A stretch of DNA of 24,289 nt from Bacteroidota bacterium. GTDB lineage: Bacteria > Bacteroidota > Bacteroidia > Chitinophagales > Chitinophagaceae. The stretch is taken from NCBI GenBank assembly GCA_023436425.1, contig JAEZJD010000173.1, forward strand, positions 1 to 24,289, read 5' to 3'. The notes beneath the pieces are model-generated. The model made no database searches and was not told where the DNA came from. It saw nothing but the letters and a program-made list of their open reading frames with translations. Every line of letters begins with the position of its first letter. Position 1 is the stretch's first letter. The translations under genes were made by a program, and so were the position numbers. Shown piece after piece: positions 1 through 7,495 of this stretch.

Positions 1-625
1 GTTTGGTGCCGCTGAAGAATTCAGATAAAATTCCACCACCCTGTTTTATCATTTCTTTTGCAAGACCAGCATGATCTGCCGGGTAGATTTTATCGAGCCC
101 GTGACCGACGACGCCGACGGTTTGAAGATTATTTTTGATTGACGCTTTGTGTGCGATGGCGTCAATGCCGTAAGCCAATCCACTAACGATGATAACATCT
201 TCAGCAGCCAAATCCTTCACGAGCTTTTCGGTGAAATGTTTTCCGTAATCGGTGTTGCTTCTGGTGCCAACGATTCCAACAATTCTCGATGCGTTCAGGT
301 CCGCAGTGCCTTTGTAAAACAGCAAAGTGGGAGAGTCGTAACAATTAAGAAGTCGCTTAGGGTAATTATCGTCGGTAAGAAAGAAAGTCTGAATCTTATA
401 CTTCTCGATAAAGTTTATTTCATCTTCAGCTATCTTGAAATCGTCGAAGCTTTTGACTGACTTTGCACGTACTGTGCCTATTCCTTCTATTCTTTCGAGT
501 TCAGAAAGTTTTGCTTTAAAAATGGAGGACGCATTTCCGAAATGCTGTACCAGCACCTTTGCATGTACATCGCCAATGTTGGGAACGAGCGTAAGAGCAA
601 GCTGATAAAGCAGTTCGGAATGCAT
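1..625 (-). CDS. dprA: DNA-processing protein DprA (Smf family), 3' end cut by window edge
   Basis: DprA loads RecA onto incoming single-stranded DNA during natural transformation and is found in most bacteria. The minus-strand frame is open from ATG at 625 to base 1, giving 208 residues of a family usually about 360 long. The Rossmann-type core is plain: GTRSNTDYG at about residues 120-128, SGLAYGIDAIAHKAS at 148-162, then GLDKIYPADH and a GGGILSEF block near 197-203. Residues 1-60 look like the usual helical N-terminal domain with a short HhH-like stretch (LERIEGIG). The ATG at 625 is the first possible start, because an in-frame TAG lies two codons upstream. No Shine-Dalgarno is visible. 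It begins 26 bases after the stop of the PorE-like gene on the same strand, so co-transcription is likely. The identification is firm; the C-terminus is outside the window. Confidence 0.95.
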   Translation of the reverse strand, partial: MHSELLYQLALTLVPNIGDVHAKVLVQHFGNASSIFKAKLSELERIEGIGTVRAKSVKSFDDFKIAEDEINFIEKYKIQTFFLTDDNYPKRLLNCYDSPTLLFYKGTADLNASRIVGIVGTRSNTDYGKHFTEKLVKDLAAEDVIIVSGLAYGIDAIAHKASIKNNLQTVGVVGHGLDKIYPADHAGLAKEMIKQGGGILSEFFSGTK

Positions 626-651
626 GTGCTAATATATAACGTACCAGGAGG

Positions 652-2577
652 TTACCTGGCTACAATCTTAAGCTCAGTTCTCCTGTTCGCAGCCCGTCCT
701 TCGTCTGTTGTATTCGCCGCTACCGGTTGTGTGGCTCCGAAACCTTTAGCTGATAACCGGGCAAGTTGAATGCCTTTGCTCACTAAATAGTTCACTACCG
801 ATTTCGCTCTGTTCTCCGATAGCTTTTGATTCTCTGCAGATGTGCCTACGTTATCTGTGTGTCCTTCAATCTGAATTTTTACCGTTGGATTTTGTTGCAG
901 CAATTCAACAACTTTGTCAAGTTCAATTTGAGACTCCGGCTTCAACTCATATTTTGAAAAATCGAAAAAGATGTTGCGCAGCACAACGGACGCGTTCACT
1001 TCAATTGGTTGTAATGGAATGTCTTTTTGGTAGGTGGAATCTGCAGACTTTTGCTTTAGCGAATAATTATCCGAATAAAACAAATACCCTTTTCTATTCA
1101 CATTAAACGCATAATCTCTTCCAATGGGTAAAGTTGTTAGGTAATTTCCTGTTTCATCCGTCTGCAGTTTTGAAACTGTTTGCCCGGTGCCCAGATCAAT
1201 CAGCTCAACGGAAGACGGTACTCCATTTTTTGTTTTTGCATCAAACACTTTTCCTTTCACCCACAATGTTTTTATTGGTTGCATTGATGGTCGCATCTGA
1301 AAGCTGTAGATGTCAAGCCCACCTTTAGTGTCGCTGCGATCACTTGCAAAAAACGCTGTGTTTCCATCAGCAGCAACGAATAACGTACCCTCTTCGTCGA
1401 TCGTATTTATTGGATAACCAAGGTTTTCAGGTTTTCCCCATTTCCCGTCCGGCTTTTTTCTCGTAACAAAAATATCTTGTTGTCCATAGCCGGGGAGCGT
1501 GTTGGAGGTAAAGAAAAGCGTTTGGTTGTCGGCGTGAATGAACGGGCAGGCTTCGTCTCCCGCTGTATTAATTTCAGGGCCAAGATTTTCCGGCTCGCTC
1601 CATCTGCCATTCGATTGTAAATGCGACACGTAAATATCGCTGCCGCCCAATCCACCTGTGCGGCGGCTGGAGAAGTATAAGTCTCTTTTGTCGGGAGAAA
1701 GCGTTGGCTGTGAGTCCCATTGCTCCGTGTTAACGGGTTTTCCCAAATTAATAGCTTCGCTCCAACCCGTTTCGGTGAGATAAGAAATGTACAAGTCGCA
1801 ACTGCCGAAACCATCCGATCTTTGGCAGCCGGCGAAAATTAACCAATTACCGTCGGGTGAAACGGTTTGCGCCCCTTCGTTATCCGGCGTATTGATGCTG
1901 CCTCTGAGCTTTACAGCCTTTTCCCAAACTCCGCCTTTTTTTACACTGCCGAAAAAATCTTCCTGACGGTAGCGATTGTCATTAACCACTCTGTTGAAAA
2001 TAAATTGAGAGCCATCGATTGACATCCATGGAAAATATTCCGATTCCGCAGAATTGATATTATCGCCAAGATTCTGTGGCGAAAAAACATAGTTTTCGGA
2101 AGCATGTTTTTTCTGCCAATCAATAGCAAACTGAAAAGTTTTTTTTCTGTACTCTGCCGCTTTCCTTGTGTTTGATCCAAGATTGCTTCTGCCAAGTACT
2201 CCATTTATTTCACTGAGAGCTGTTTCAAACTGTCCCTTCCGGGCAAGGTTTATGGCATATGGCAGCCGGTAATCTGATGTGTAAGTAGCATCTATTGCAA
2301 AAGCCTGTTCATACGATTTGATGCTTTCATCAATGTTCTTCATCTGAGCGTACACGCCGGCTAAAGACAAGTAGGCATCAACATATTTGCCATCTCTTTT
2401 AATCGCTTCTCGGAAAGATTCAACTGCATCATTGTATTTGCCGTCCTGTGCTTTTTCAATTCCTTTTTCATAAGCCTCAACGGCTTTTTTGTTGACACGG
2501 GCAGGGTCGTATTGCGCAAATGAAGAAGTTGCAAAAAGGAACGAGCAAACAAGCAAAAATGAAACGCGGTTCTTCAT
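652..2577 (-). CDS. PorE-like TPR-PD40-CRD-OmpA outer membrane protein
   Basis: A 641-residue exported protein that probably anchors an outer-membrane assembly to peptidoglycan. Domains in order: signal peptide (about 1-21, ending SSFA before QYD), TPR repeats (about 29-130), a PD40/WD40-like propeller (about 178-427, with repeated SPDG/D..YFSS..GG.DIY units), a carboxypeptidase-regulatory-like fold (about 440-510) and an OmpA C-terminal domain (about 533-641). The last has GHTDNVG with Asp575 and LSENRA with Arg590, the pair that binds diaminopimelate in this family. This order matches PorE (PG1058) of the Porphyromonas gingivalis type IX secretion system. However, Bacteroidota carry several paralogues with the same layout, so orthology is an inference. 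No lipobox cysteine is well placed: Cys11 lies inside the hydrophobic core. The gene lies 86 bases after queE and 26 before dprA, all on one strand. Confidence 0.85.
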   Translation of the reverse strand: MKNRVSFLLVCSFLFATSSFAQYDPARVNKKAVEAYEKGIEKAQDGKYNDAVESFREAIKRDGKYVDAYLSLAGVYAQMKNIDESIKSYEQAFAIDATYTSDYRLPYAINLARKGQFETALSEINGVLGRSNLGSNTRKAAEYRKKTFQFAIDWQKKHASENYVFSPQNLGDNINSAESEYFPWMSIDGSQFIFNRVVNDNRYRQEDFFGSVKKGGVWEKAVKLRGSINTPDNEGAQTVSPDGNWLIFAGCQRSDGFGSCDLYISYLTETGWSEAINLGKPVNTEQWDSQPTLSPDKRDLYFSSRRTGGLGGSDIYVSHLQSNGRWSEPENLGPEINTAGDEACPFIHADNQTLFFTSNTLPGYGQQDIFVTRKKPDGKWGKPENLGYPINTIDEEGTLFVAADGNTAFFASDRSDTKGGLDIYSFQMRPSMQPIKTLWVKGKVFDAKTKNGVPSSVELIDLGTGQTVSKLQTDETGNYLTTLPIGRDYAFNVNRKGYLFYSDNYSLKQKSADSTYQKDIPLQPIEVNASVVLRNIFFDFSKYELKPESQIELDKVVELLQQNPTVKIQIEGHTDNVGTSAENQKLSENRAKSVVNYLVSKGIQLARLSAKGFGATQPVAANTTDEGRAANRRTELKIVAR

Positions 2578-2663
2578 CAGATGAAGGTAAAACTCTATAA
2601 AGAAATGCGCGGAGGCAAATTGGCTTTTAACTTTCTGTCAACCTAACTTTTACACTTGTGTAC

Positions 2664-3320
2664 TTACGGTACGTTTATATACTTGTGTATCTGCAGCGAG
2701 AGCCGCCATTGTGGGTGTGCTTTGATGTAATCTACAATTAATGGTGTCATCTCTGCCGCTTTAGACCATTCAGGTTGCAAGTACGAAATGCAATCATTGT
2801 TCACAGTAGCCTGCCATTTTTCTGCCCAGGCAAAATCAGACCTGTTGTAGATGATGATCTTCAGTTCGTGTGCAAGCTGCAGAATCTCCCGTAATGGAGC
2901 CTTAAATTTTTTTGGTGAAAGTGTTATCCAGTTCCAATTACCGGACAAGGTCGAACTTCCGGATGTTTCCAGGTGTGTTTTTAAGCCGGCGTTTTGCAGC
3001 TTACTTGTAAATTCAGAAAGGTTGTGTAGCAGCGGCTCGCCACCAGTCACAACAACTATTTCAGCAGGCGTCTGTTTCACAATAGCTACTAAACTTTCAA
3101 CGCTCGTCATGGGATGACTGCCTGCGTCCCAGCTCTCTTTTACGTCGCACCAGGTGCACCCTACATCACAGCCGCCTAAACGAATAAAATACGCCGCTCT
3201 TCCCTGATGAAAACCCTCGCCCTGCAAGGTGTAGAAATGCTCCATAACCGGTACGGTTAGCAACCGATCGTCGTTATGAACGATAGAATTACCCGAGAGA
3301 GAAGGAGTTAAATTTGTCAT
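2664..3320 (-). CDS. queE: 7-carboxy-7-deazaguanine synthase QueE (radical SAM)
   Basis: QueE converts 6-carboxy-tetrahydropterin to 7-carboxy-7-deazaguanine in the queuosine/preQ0 pathway, using S-adenosylmethionine and a [4Fe-4S] cluster. The cluster motif CxxxCxxC is visible in GGCDVGCTWCDVKESW (about residues 50-64 of 218). It is preceded by the substrate-side signature EHFYTLQGEGFHQGRAAYFIRLGGC, and VVVTGGEPLLH is the family glycine-rich SAM-binding stretch. The length fits the short QueE type. I chose ATG at 3320; an adjacent GTG at 3323 is possible, and a later in-frame ATG just before EHFYTLQGEG would also keep the domain. It lies 33 bases after folD on the same strand and was probably transcribed with it. 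queC, queD and queF are not in the window. Confidence 0.93.
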   Translation of the reverse strand: MTNLTPSLSGNSIVHNDDRLLTVPVMEHFYTLQGEGFHQGRAAYFIRLGGCDVGCTWCDVKESWDAGSHPMTSVESLVAIVKQTPAEIVVVTGGEPLLHNLSEFTSKLQNAGLKTHLETSGSSTLSGNWNWITLSPKKFKAPLREILQLAHELKIIIYNRSDFAWAEKWQATVNNDCISYLQPEWSKAAEMTPLIVDYIKAHPQWRLSLQIHKYINVP

Positions 3321-3353
3321 CACCGTATTTGCGCATCTTCAAATTACCACATT

Positions 3354-4235
3354 TCACTCGTAGTGCTTTAACGAACAAGCCTTGAATGTGTTTTTCAGCA
3401 ATGCTGCGATGGTCATAGGTCCCACGCCACCCGGCACCGGCGTAATGTAAGAACATTTTGGAGCCACATTCTTATAATCTACATCACCTACAATGCGATA
3501 GCCTGATTTCTTGGTATCATCTTTTACCCTAGTAATTCCAACATCGATAACCACTGCCCCTTCTTTCACCATATTTTCTTTCACAAATTCTTCTCTGCCA
3601 ATAGCCGCCACGATGATGTCGGCAGACAAACAAATCTCCTGTAGATTTCTTGTGTGCGAGTGGCAAATAGTTACTGTGCAATTTCCCGGATTACTGCTGC
3701 CACTCAAAAGAATGCTTATTGGTCGACCCACGATATTGCTTCTACCGATAACAACTGCATGCTTGCCTTTCGTATCCACTTTATAATGTTCTAACATCAG
3801 CATAATTCCGTAGGGAGTTGCCGGTATAAAGCTCGGTTGTCCTAAAACCATTTTGCCCACGTTGCTTGGGTGGAATCCATCAACATCCTTCGACGGATCT
3901 ACTGCGCAAATGATTTCTTCTTCAGTAATGTGCTTCGGTAAAGGAAGCTGCACCAGAACGCCATCAACCTCAGGATCGGCATTTAATTCTGCAATTACAT
4001 CCAGCAGTTTCAGTGCACTAATGTCTTCTTCCAGCCTTATTAGAGTTGATTTAAATCCTACTTCATTGCACGCCTTCACCTTGGAGGCGACGTAAGTTTC
4101 GCTTGCACCGTTGTTGCCTACCAGCACTGCAGCAAGGTGGGGAACAGGGTTGCCTCTTGCTGAAAGTTGCGCCACATCAAGCTTCAGCTCATCCTTGATC
4201 GCTTGTGCCGTTTCTTTTCCATTCAAAATTTGCAT
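3354..4235 (-). CDS. folD: Bifunctional methylenetetrahydrofolate dehydrogenase/cyclohydrolase FolD
   Basis: FolD interconverts 5,10-methylene-, methenyl- and 10-formyl-tetrahydrofolate in the cytoplasm, supplying one-carbon units for purines and formyl-Met. With ATG at 4235 the protein has 293 residues, the usual family length. An ATG at 4316 would add 27 residues unlike any FolD N-terminus. Visible motifs are ETYVASKVKAC (Tyr48 and catalytic Lys52), VQLPLPKHI (Gln97), DVDGFHP (Asp119), the Rossmann NADP site VVIGRSNIVGRP at about 161-172, and PGGVGPMT near the C-terminus. A promoter-like TACTTTTG sits three bases before the start. It appears to be the first gene of the minus-strand run folD-queE-PorE-like-dprA and diverges from the barrel operon at 4489. 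Confidence 0.97.
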   Translation of the reverse strand: MQILNGKETAQAIKDELKLDVAQLSARGNPVPHLAAVLVGNNGASETYVASKVKACNEVGFKSTLIRLEEDISALKLLDVIAELNADPEVDGVLVQLPLPKHITEEEIICAVDPSKDVDGFHPSNVGKMVLGQPSFIPATPYGIMLMLEHYKVDTKGKHAVVIGRSNIVGRPISILLSGSSNPGNCTVTICHSHTRNLQEICLSADIIVAAIGREEFVKENMVKEGAVVIDVGITRVKDDTKKSGYRIVGDVDYKNVAPKCSYITPVPGGVGPMTIAALLKNTFKACSLKHYE

Positions 4236-4238
4236 GCG

Positions 4239-4246
4239 CAAAAGTA
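4239..4246 (-). promoter_or_regulatory. Bacteroidota-type -7 element before folD
   Basis: On the minus strand this reads TACTTTTG, an exact fit to TAnnTTTG, followed by CGC and the folD ATG. If it works as a -7 box, transcription would begin at or just inside the start codon, giving a leaderless or nearly leaderless mRNA. No clear -33 TTG is present at the usual distance, so this is a sequence match only. Confidence 0.4.
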
Positions 4247-4383
4247 AGTAGCTGCAGGTATTGTTCATGTGAGATAACTCACCTTTGACAATGGCTCGAT
4301 GCATCAAACATGACATTTCTTATCTGCATCGGAAATACTTAGCTCCATTGCGCAGTTCGGCAGAAGCTGCCTTCACTCGCCTT

Positions 4384-4414
4384 CCTTAACTTAGCGGCAA
4401 TACTAAGTTTAAGG
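4384..4414. repeat. Inverted repeat in the divergent folD/barrel-operon gap
   Basis: CCTTAACTTAG (4384-4394) and CTAAGTTTAAGG (4403-4414) form an inverted repeat around the eight-base spacer CGGCAATA, with a single-base bulge. The flanking gap (4236-4488, about 250 bases) holds no ORF. The dyad lies about 75 bases before the ATG at 4489. It could be an operator for one or both divergent units or a leader hairpin. Function is unknown. Confidence 0.4.
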
Positions 4415-4488
4415 CAAGTAATGAATTACATTCTTACCAGATAAGAAGATCGCCTGATTTTTAATAACTTCCTGGCCCAAACTGCTGC

Positions 4489-5301
4489 ATGAAAAAATTA
4501 TCCGTGGCCGTACTGTTGTTTACCAGTTTCCAAACTATCGCTCAAACACTGCGGGTGCCGGTGAGCAGCTCCTACACCAGAATTACTACGTACAGCAACG
4601 TTTTCAACGATGCTTTTTCCTTTGCTGCCAATCAGGGCGCTCTTGCGGGTGTATCACAATTTACCGGCGGCTTCTTTGGTGAAAAAAGGTTTTTGTTGGC
4701 GGAGCTTTCCAGTTATACTGCTGCATTTGCTGTGCCTACCTCGTCGGGAAATGTTGGGTTCAAAGCAGATTACTTTGGATCTGCAGCGTACAACGAAGCT
4801 GCAGTGTCGCTGGCTTATGCACGAAAGCTGGGGCAAAAATTAGATGTTGGCGTACAGTTTAACTACAACCATTTTAAAGTGAGCAGCTACGGGAGTGCTT
4901 CGGCAATAAATTTTGATGCGGGAATGATCGTGCACTTGACAGAGCGGTTGCATACTGGCATTCATACTTACAATCCCACTGGGGTAAAGATGGGTAAGCA
5001 AAATGAAGAAAAACTGCCGGCTATTTATTCCGCCGGAATCGGATACGATGCATCGGAGCGATTTTTCGTCGGAGCCGAAATTGAAAAAGTAGAAGATCAG
5101 CCAGTGAATGTGCATGCGGGCATGCAGTATATTTTCGATGAAAAGCTGCTTGCACGAATTGGAGTCAGTACCGCCACTTCTTCATACTATTTGGGCGTGG
5201 GTTTTCGGCTTAGCGATTTCCGGATTGATGCTACGGCGTCGGTTCATCCAAGCTTGGGCGTTACACCTGGACTATTGCTAATCTATTCAGCGAAAAAATG
5301 A
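4489..5301 (+). CDS. Outer-membrane beta-barrel protein, unknown function
   Basis: This is a 270-residue exported protein. A signal peptide covers about residues 1-18 (hydrophobic stretch ending TIA before QT). The remainder is a run of alternating hydrophobic/polar strands rich in Tyr, Phe, Gly and Ser (for example DVGVQFNYNHFKV, VGAEIEKVEDQPVNVHAGMQYIF, LARIGVSTATSSYYLGVGFRL), as expected for an outer-membrane barrel. The N-terminal part (SNVFNDAFSFAANQGALAGV) recalls PorV/PorQ/FadL-like barrels of Bacteroidota, but the similarity is by eye and the protein is shorter than PorQ. Its stop codon overlaps the next gene's ATG as ATGA, so the two are very probably translationally coupled and may act as one complex. 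Start ATG follows a gap with no Shine-Dalgarno. The specific role is not recognised. Confidence 0.75.
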   Translation: MKKLSVAVLLFTSFQTIAQTLRVPVSSSYTRITTYSNVFNDAFSFAANQGALAGVSQFTGGFFGEKRFLLAELSSYTAAFAVPTSSGNVGFKADYFGSAAYNEAAVSLAYARKLGQKLDVGVQFNYNHFKVSSYGSASAINFDAGMIVHLTERLHTGIHTYNPTGVKMGKQNEEKLPAIYSAGIGYDASERFFVGAEIEKVEDQPVNVHAGMQYIFDEKLLARIGVSTATSSYYLGVGFRLSDFRIDATASVHPSLGVTPGLLLIYSAKK

Positions 5302-7325
5302 AAACAATAGCTGCAATTATAGCCACGTTGTTGCTGGTGCAAATTTCTGTTGCGCAGGAGGTGCCCACGCGTACGCAGCAGCAACTGGAAAACGCAGCAG
5401 AAGCCACCGAGGATGAAGCGCAAAAAGATGACAATTATTTGCAGCAGCTTGATTTCTTTAGCAAACATCCGATCAACCTCAATACCGCTACAGCCGAGGA
5501 TCTGCATCCCTTACGCATGCTAAGCGATCTGCAGATTCAAAACATTATTCAGTACAGAACCAAGCTTGGCAACTTTATTGACATGTATGAATTGCAGGCG
5601 GTTCCTACTCTTGATCTTGTCACCATTCGGCAAATTCAGCCGTATGTCTTCGTCGGACCATCGGTGACCACAAGAGAAGCTCTTTTATCGAGGTTTCGCG
5701 GCGGCGACAAAACGTTATTGGCTCGACTCACAAGAGTGTTAGAGCATCAGAAAGGATATGATACTTCGTTGAGGACTCATTACCTCGGAAGCCCAAACCA
5801 GATAATGGTGCGTTACCGATACCAGTACAAGGATTTGCTTATGTATGGAATTGTTGCGGATAAAGATGCCGGTGAACAATTTTTTAAAGGAGCTCAGAAG
5901 CAGGGTTTTGATTTTTATTCTGCTCATTTTTTTGCACGAAAACTGGGGAAGATCAAAGCTTTGGCAGCGGGGGATTTTCTCGTAAATTTTGGACAAGGCT
6001 TAATTCAATGGCAATCTTCGGCATTCGGAAAAAGTGCTGAAGTAATGTCTGTTAAACGACAGTCTTCCGTGTTGATGCCTTATCGCTCTGCAGGTGAATT
6101 TTTCTTTTATCGAGGCGCCGGTGTGACGTTTCAAAATAAAAATGTAGAAGTAACCGCGTTCGGTTCGTTTAAAAAGTTTAGCGGCAACTCCGTTGTCGAT
6201 ACTATTGAGCGTTTTTCAAGCTTCCAAACGTCAGGATTTTATAGAACACCCTCTGAAGTTGCGGACAGATACAATTTGAATGATGTTGCTTTTGGAGGCA
6301 ATGTGAGTTACCAAACGGCGGCAGTAAAAGTTGGCTGGAATGCTGTTGCTCACAATTTTTCATCGCCGCTTCAAAAGCGGTTGGAGCCGTACAACTATTT
6401 CGCGGCTTCGGGAAAGAGAATGTTAAACACCAGCGTTGACTATAGCTTCACTTATAGAAACATTCACGTGTTTGGCGAAGCTGCCGCTGACAAAGATTTG
6501 AATAAGGCATTTGTAAGTGGCGCATTAATGAGCGTAGATCCAAAGGTTGACTTGTTCTTCCTGTATCGAAATATTTCAGCAAAGTATCAGGCGTTTTATG
6601 GTAATGCGTTTACAGAAAACACGCTGCCATCAAACGAGACCGGATTTTACACGGGCATAGCGGTACGTCCATCCATTGGCTGGCAGCTCAGTGCCTATGC
6701 AGATTTTTATCATTTTCCTTTTATCAAATATCGTGTGGACGCACCCACCAGAGGAGCCGATTATTTACTTCAGGTGAGTTATGTTCCTTCCAAAAAATCG
6801 GAAATTTTTATTCGGTACAGAAATGAAAACAAACCTTTAAATGAATCGGGAATAAACACGGTTTTTAATTACCCGGTCGATAAGGTGCGGCAGAATCTAC
6901 GTTTGCATTATGCCGTGCAGGTTCATCCCATCATTACTCTGAAAACCCGACTAGAGATACTTTGGTACGATCAAAAAGCGAAAAGTGCAGAAGAAGGATT
7001 CTTGTCCTATATTGAAGCTAGCTTTAAACCTTCATATAATCTTTCTGGGAACGTTCGGTTGCAATATTTCGAAACCGGCGGATATAATAGCAGGATATAT
7101 GTTTATGAAAGCGATGTTCTGTACAGCTTCAGCATACCCGCTTTTTTCGATAATGGCTTTCGGTATTACGCGAACATCAATTACGATGTCAGCAAGCATG
7201 TCTCATTTTGGCTGCGTATAGCACAAACTATGTACAACGATAAAAGTGTCATTGGCTCGGGACTGGATGAAATCACAGGCAACCGGAAGACGGATTTAAA
7301 ACTTCAGGCACAGTGGCGCTTTTAA
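5298..7325 (+). CDS. ComEA-like helix-hairpin-helix domain fused to an outer-membrane barrel
   Basis: A 675-residue exported protein of unknown function. The signal peptide is about 1-19 (ISVA before QEV). A polar Gln/Glu-rich segment (about 20-50) follows. Then comes a double helix-hairpin-helix region (about 58-119) with INLNTATAEDL, LRMLSDLQIQNIIQYR and a second half ELQAVPTLDLVTIRQIQPYV, the pattern of ComEA/ComEA-like DNA-binding domains. From about 130 to the end it is strand-rich with many aromatic girdle residues (for example FRYYANINYDVSKHVSFWLRI) and ends in WRF, a barrel-type terminus. The start ATG overlaps the stop of the upstream barrel gene by four bases. Bacteroidota have a family with this layout, usually annotated only as HhH-domain protein. 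Whether the HhH part binds DNA, protein or nothing is not shown by the sequence. Confidence 0.8.
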   Translation: MKTIAAIIATLLLVQISVAQEVPTRTQQQLENAAEATEDEAQKDDNYLQQLDFFSKHPINLNTATAEDLHPLRMLSDLQIQNIIQYRTKLGNFIDMYELQAVPTLDLVTIRQIQPYVFVGPSVTTREALLSRFRGGDKTLLARLTRVLEHQKGYDTSLRTHYLGSPNQIMVRYRYQYKDLLMYGIVADKDAGEQFFKGAQKQGFDFYSAHFFARKLGKIKALAAGDFLVNFGQGLIQWQSSAFGKSAEVMSVKRQSSVLMPYRSAGEFFFYRGAGVTFQNKNVEVTAFGSFKKFSGNSVVDTIERFSSFQTSGFYRTPSEVADRYNLNDVAFGGNVSYQTAAVKVGWNAVAHNFSSPLQKRLEPYNYFAASGKRMLNTSVDYSFTYRNIHVFGEAAADKDLNKAFVSGALMSVDPKVDLFFLYRNISAKYQAFYGNAFTENTLPSNETGFYTGIAVRPSIGWQLSAYADFYHFPFIKYRVDAPTRGADYLLQVSYVPSKKSEIFIRYRNENKPLNESGINTVFNYPVDKVRQNLRLHYAVQVHPIITLKTRLEILWYDQKAKSAEEGFLSYIEASFKPSYNLSGNVRLQYFETGGYNSRIYVYESDVLYSFSIPAFFDNGFRYYANINYDVSKHVSFWLRIAQTMYNDKSVIGSGLDEITGNRKTDLKLQAQWRF

Positions 7326-7422
7326 GTGACAAGCGGTAAAAAAAAGCTGATAAAAAACTCAAATGTTAATTTTTTTGCTATTTTGGGGCAGCAAATTGAG
7401 AAAAACCATTGTCTTTTATTCG

Positions 7423-7443
7423 AGTTTCCATTCTTGGGAAACT
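7423..7443 (+). promoter_or_regulatory. Hairpin in the susC leader
   Basis: AGTTTCC (7423-7429) pairs perfectly with GGAAACT (7437-7443) around a seven-base loop, 52 bases before the susC ATG. No U-run follows, so it is not an obvious terminator. It may shape the leader for regulation by protein or small RNA. A weak TATTTTGG promoter-like element lies upstream near 7379. Confidence 0.4.
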
Positions 7444-7495
7444 TAGCGGACTGGCTTTATAATCAATGCTTTTAACATTTAAACTTAACATTCAC

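Noticed and set aside
647..662. CCAGG...CCTGG hairpin at the junction of the PorE-like gene and dprA
   Set aside because: Only five pairs and no U-run; it overlaps the stop codon and looks accidental.
149..769. Plus-strand ORFs over dprA and the end of the PorE-like gene
   Set aside because: They lie antisense to clear dprA and OmpA-family coding sequence and have no recognisable protein features.
4236..4316. N-terminal extension of FolD (27 residues from ATG 4316)
   Set aside because: The family N-terminus matches MQILNGKETA at 4235, and a promoter-like TACTTTTG lies between the two ATGs.
7326..7360. Possible terminator after the HhH-barrel gene (AGC...GCT with A-run)
   Set aside because: The stem is only three pairs and has no U-run on the coding strand.
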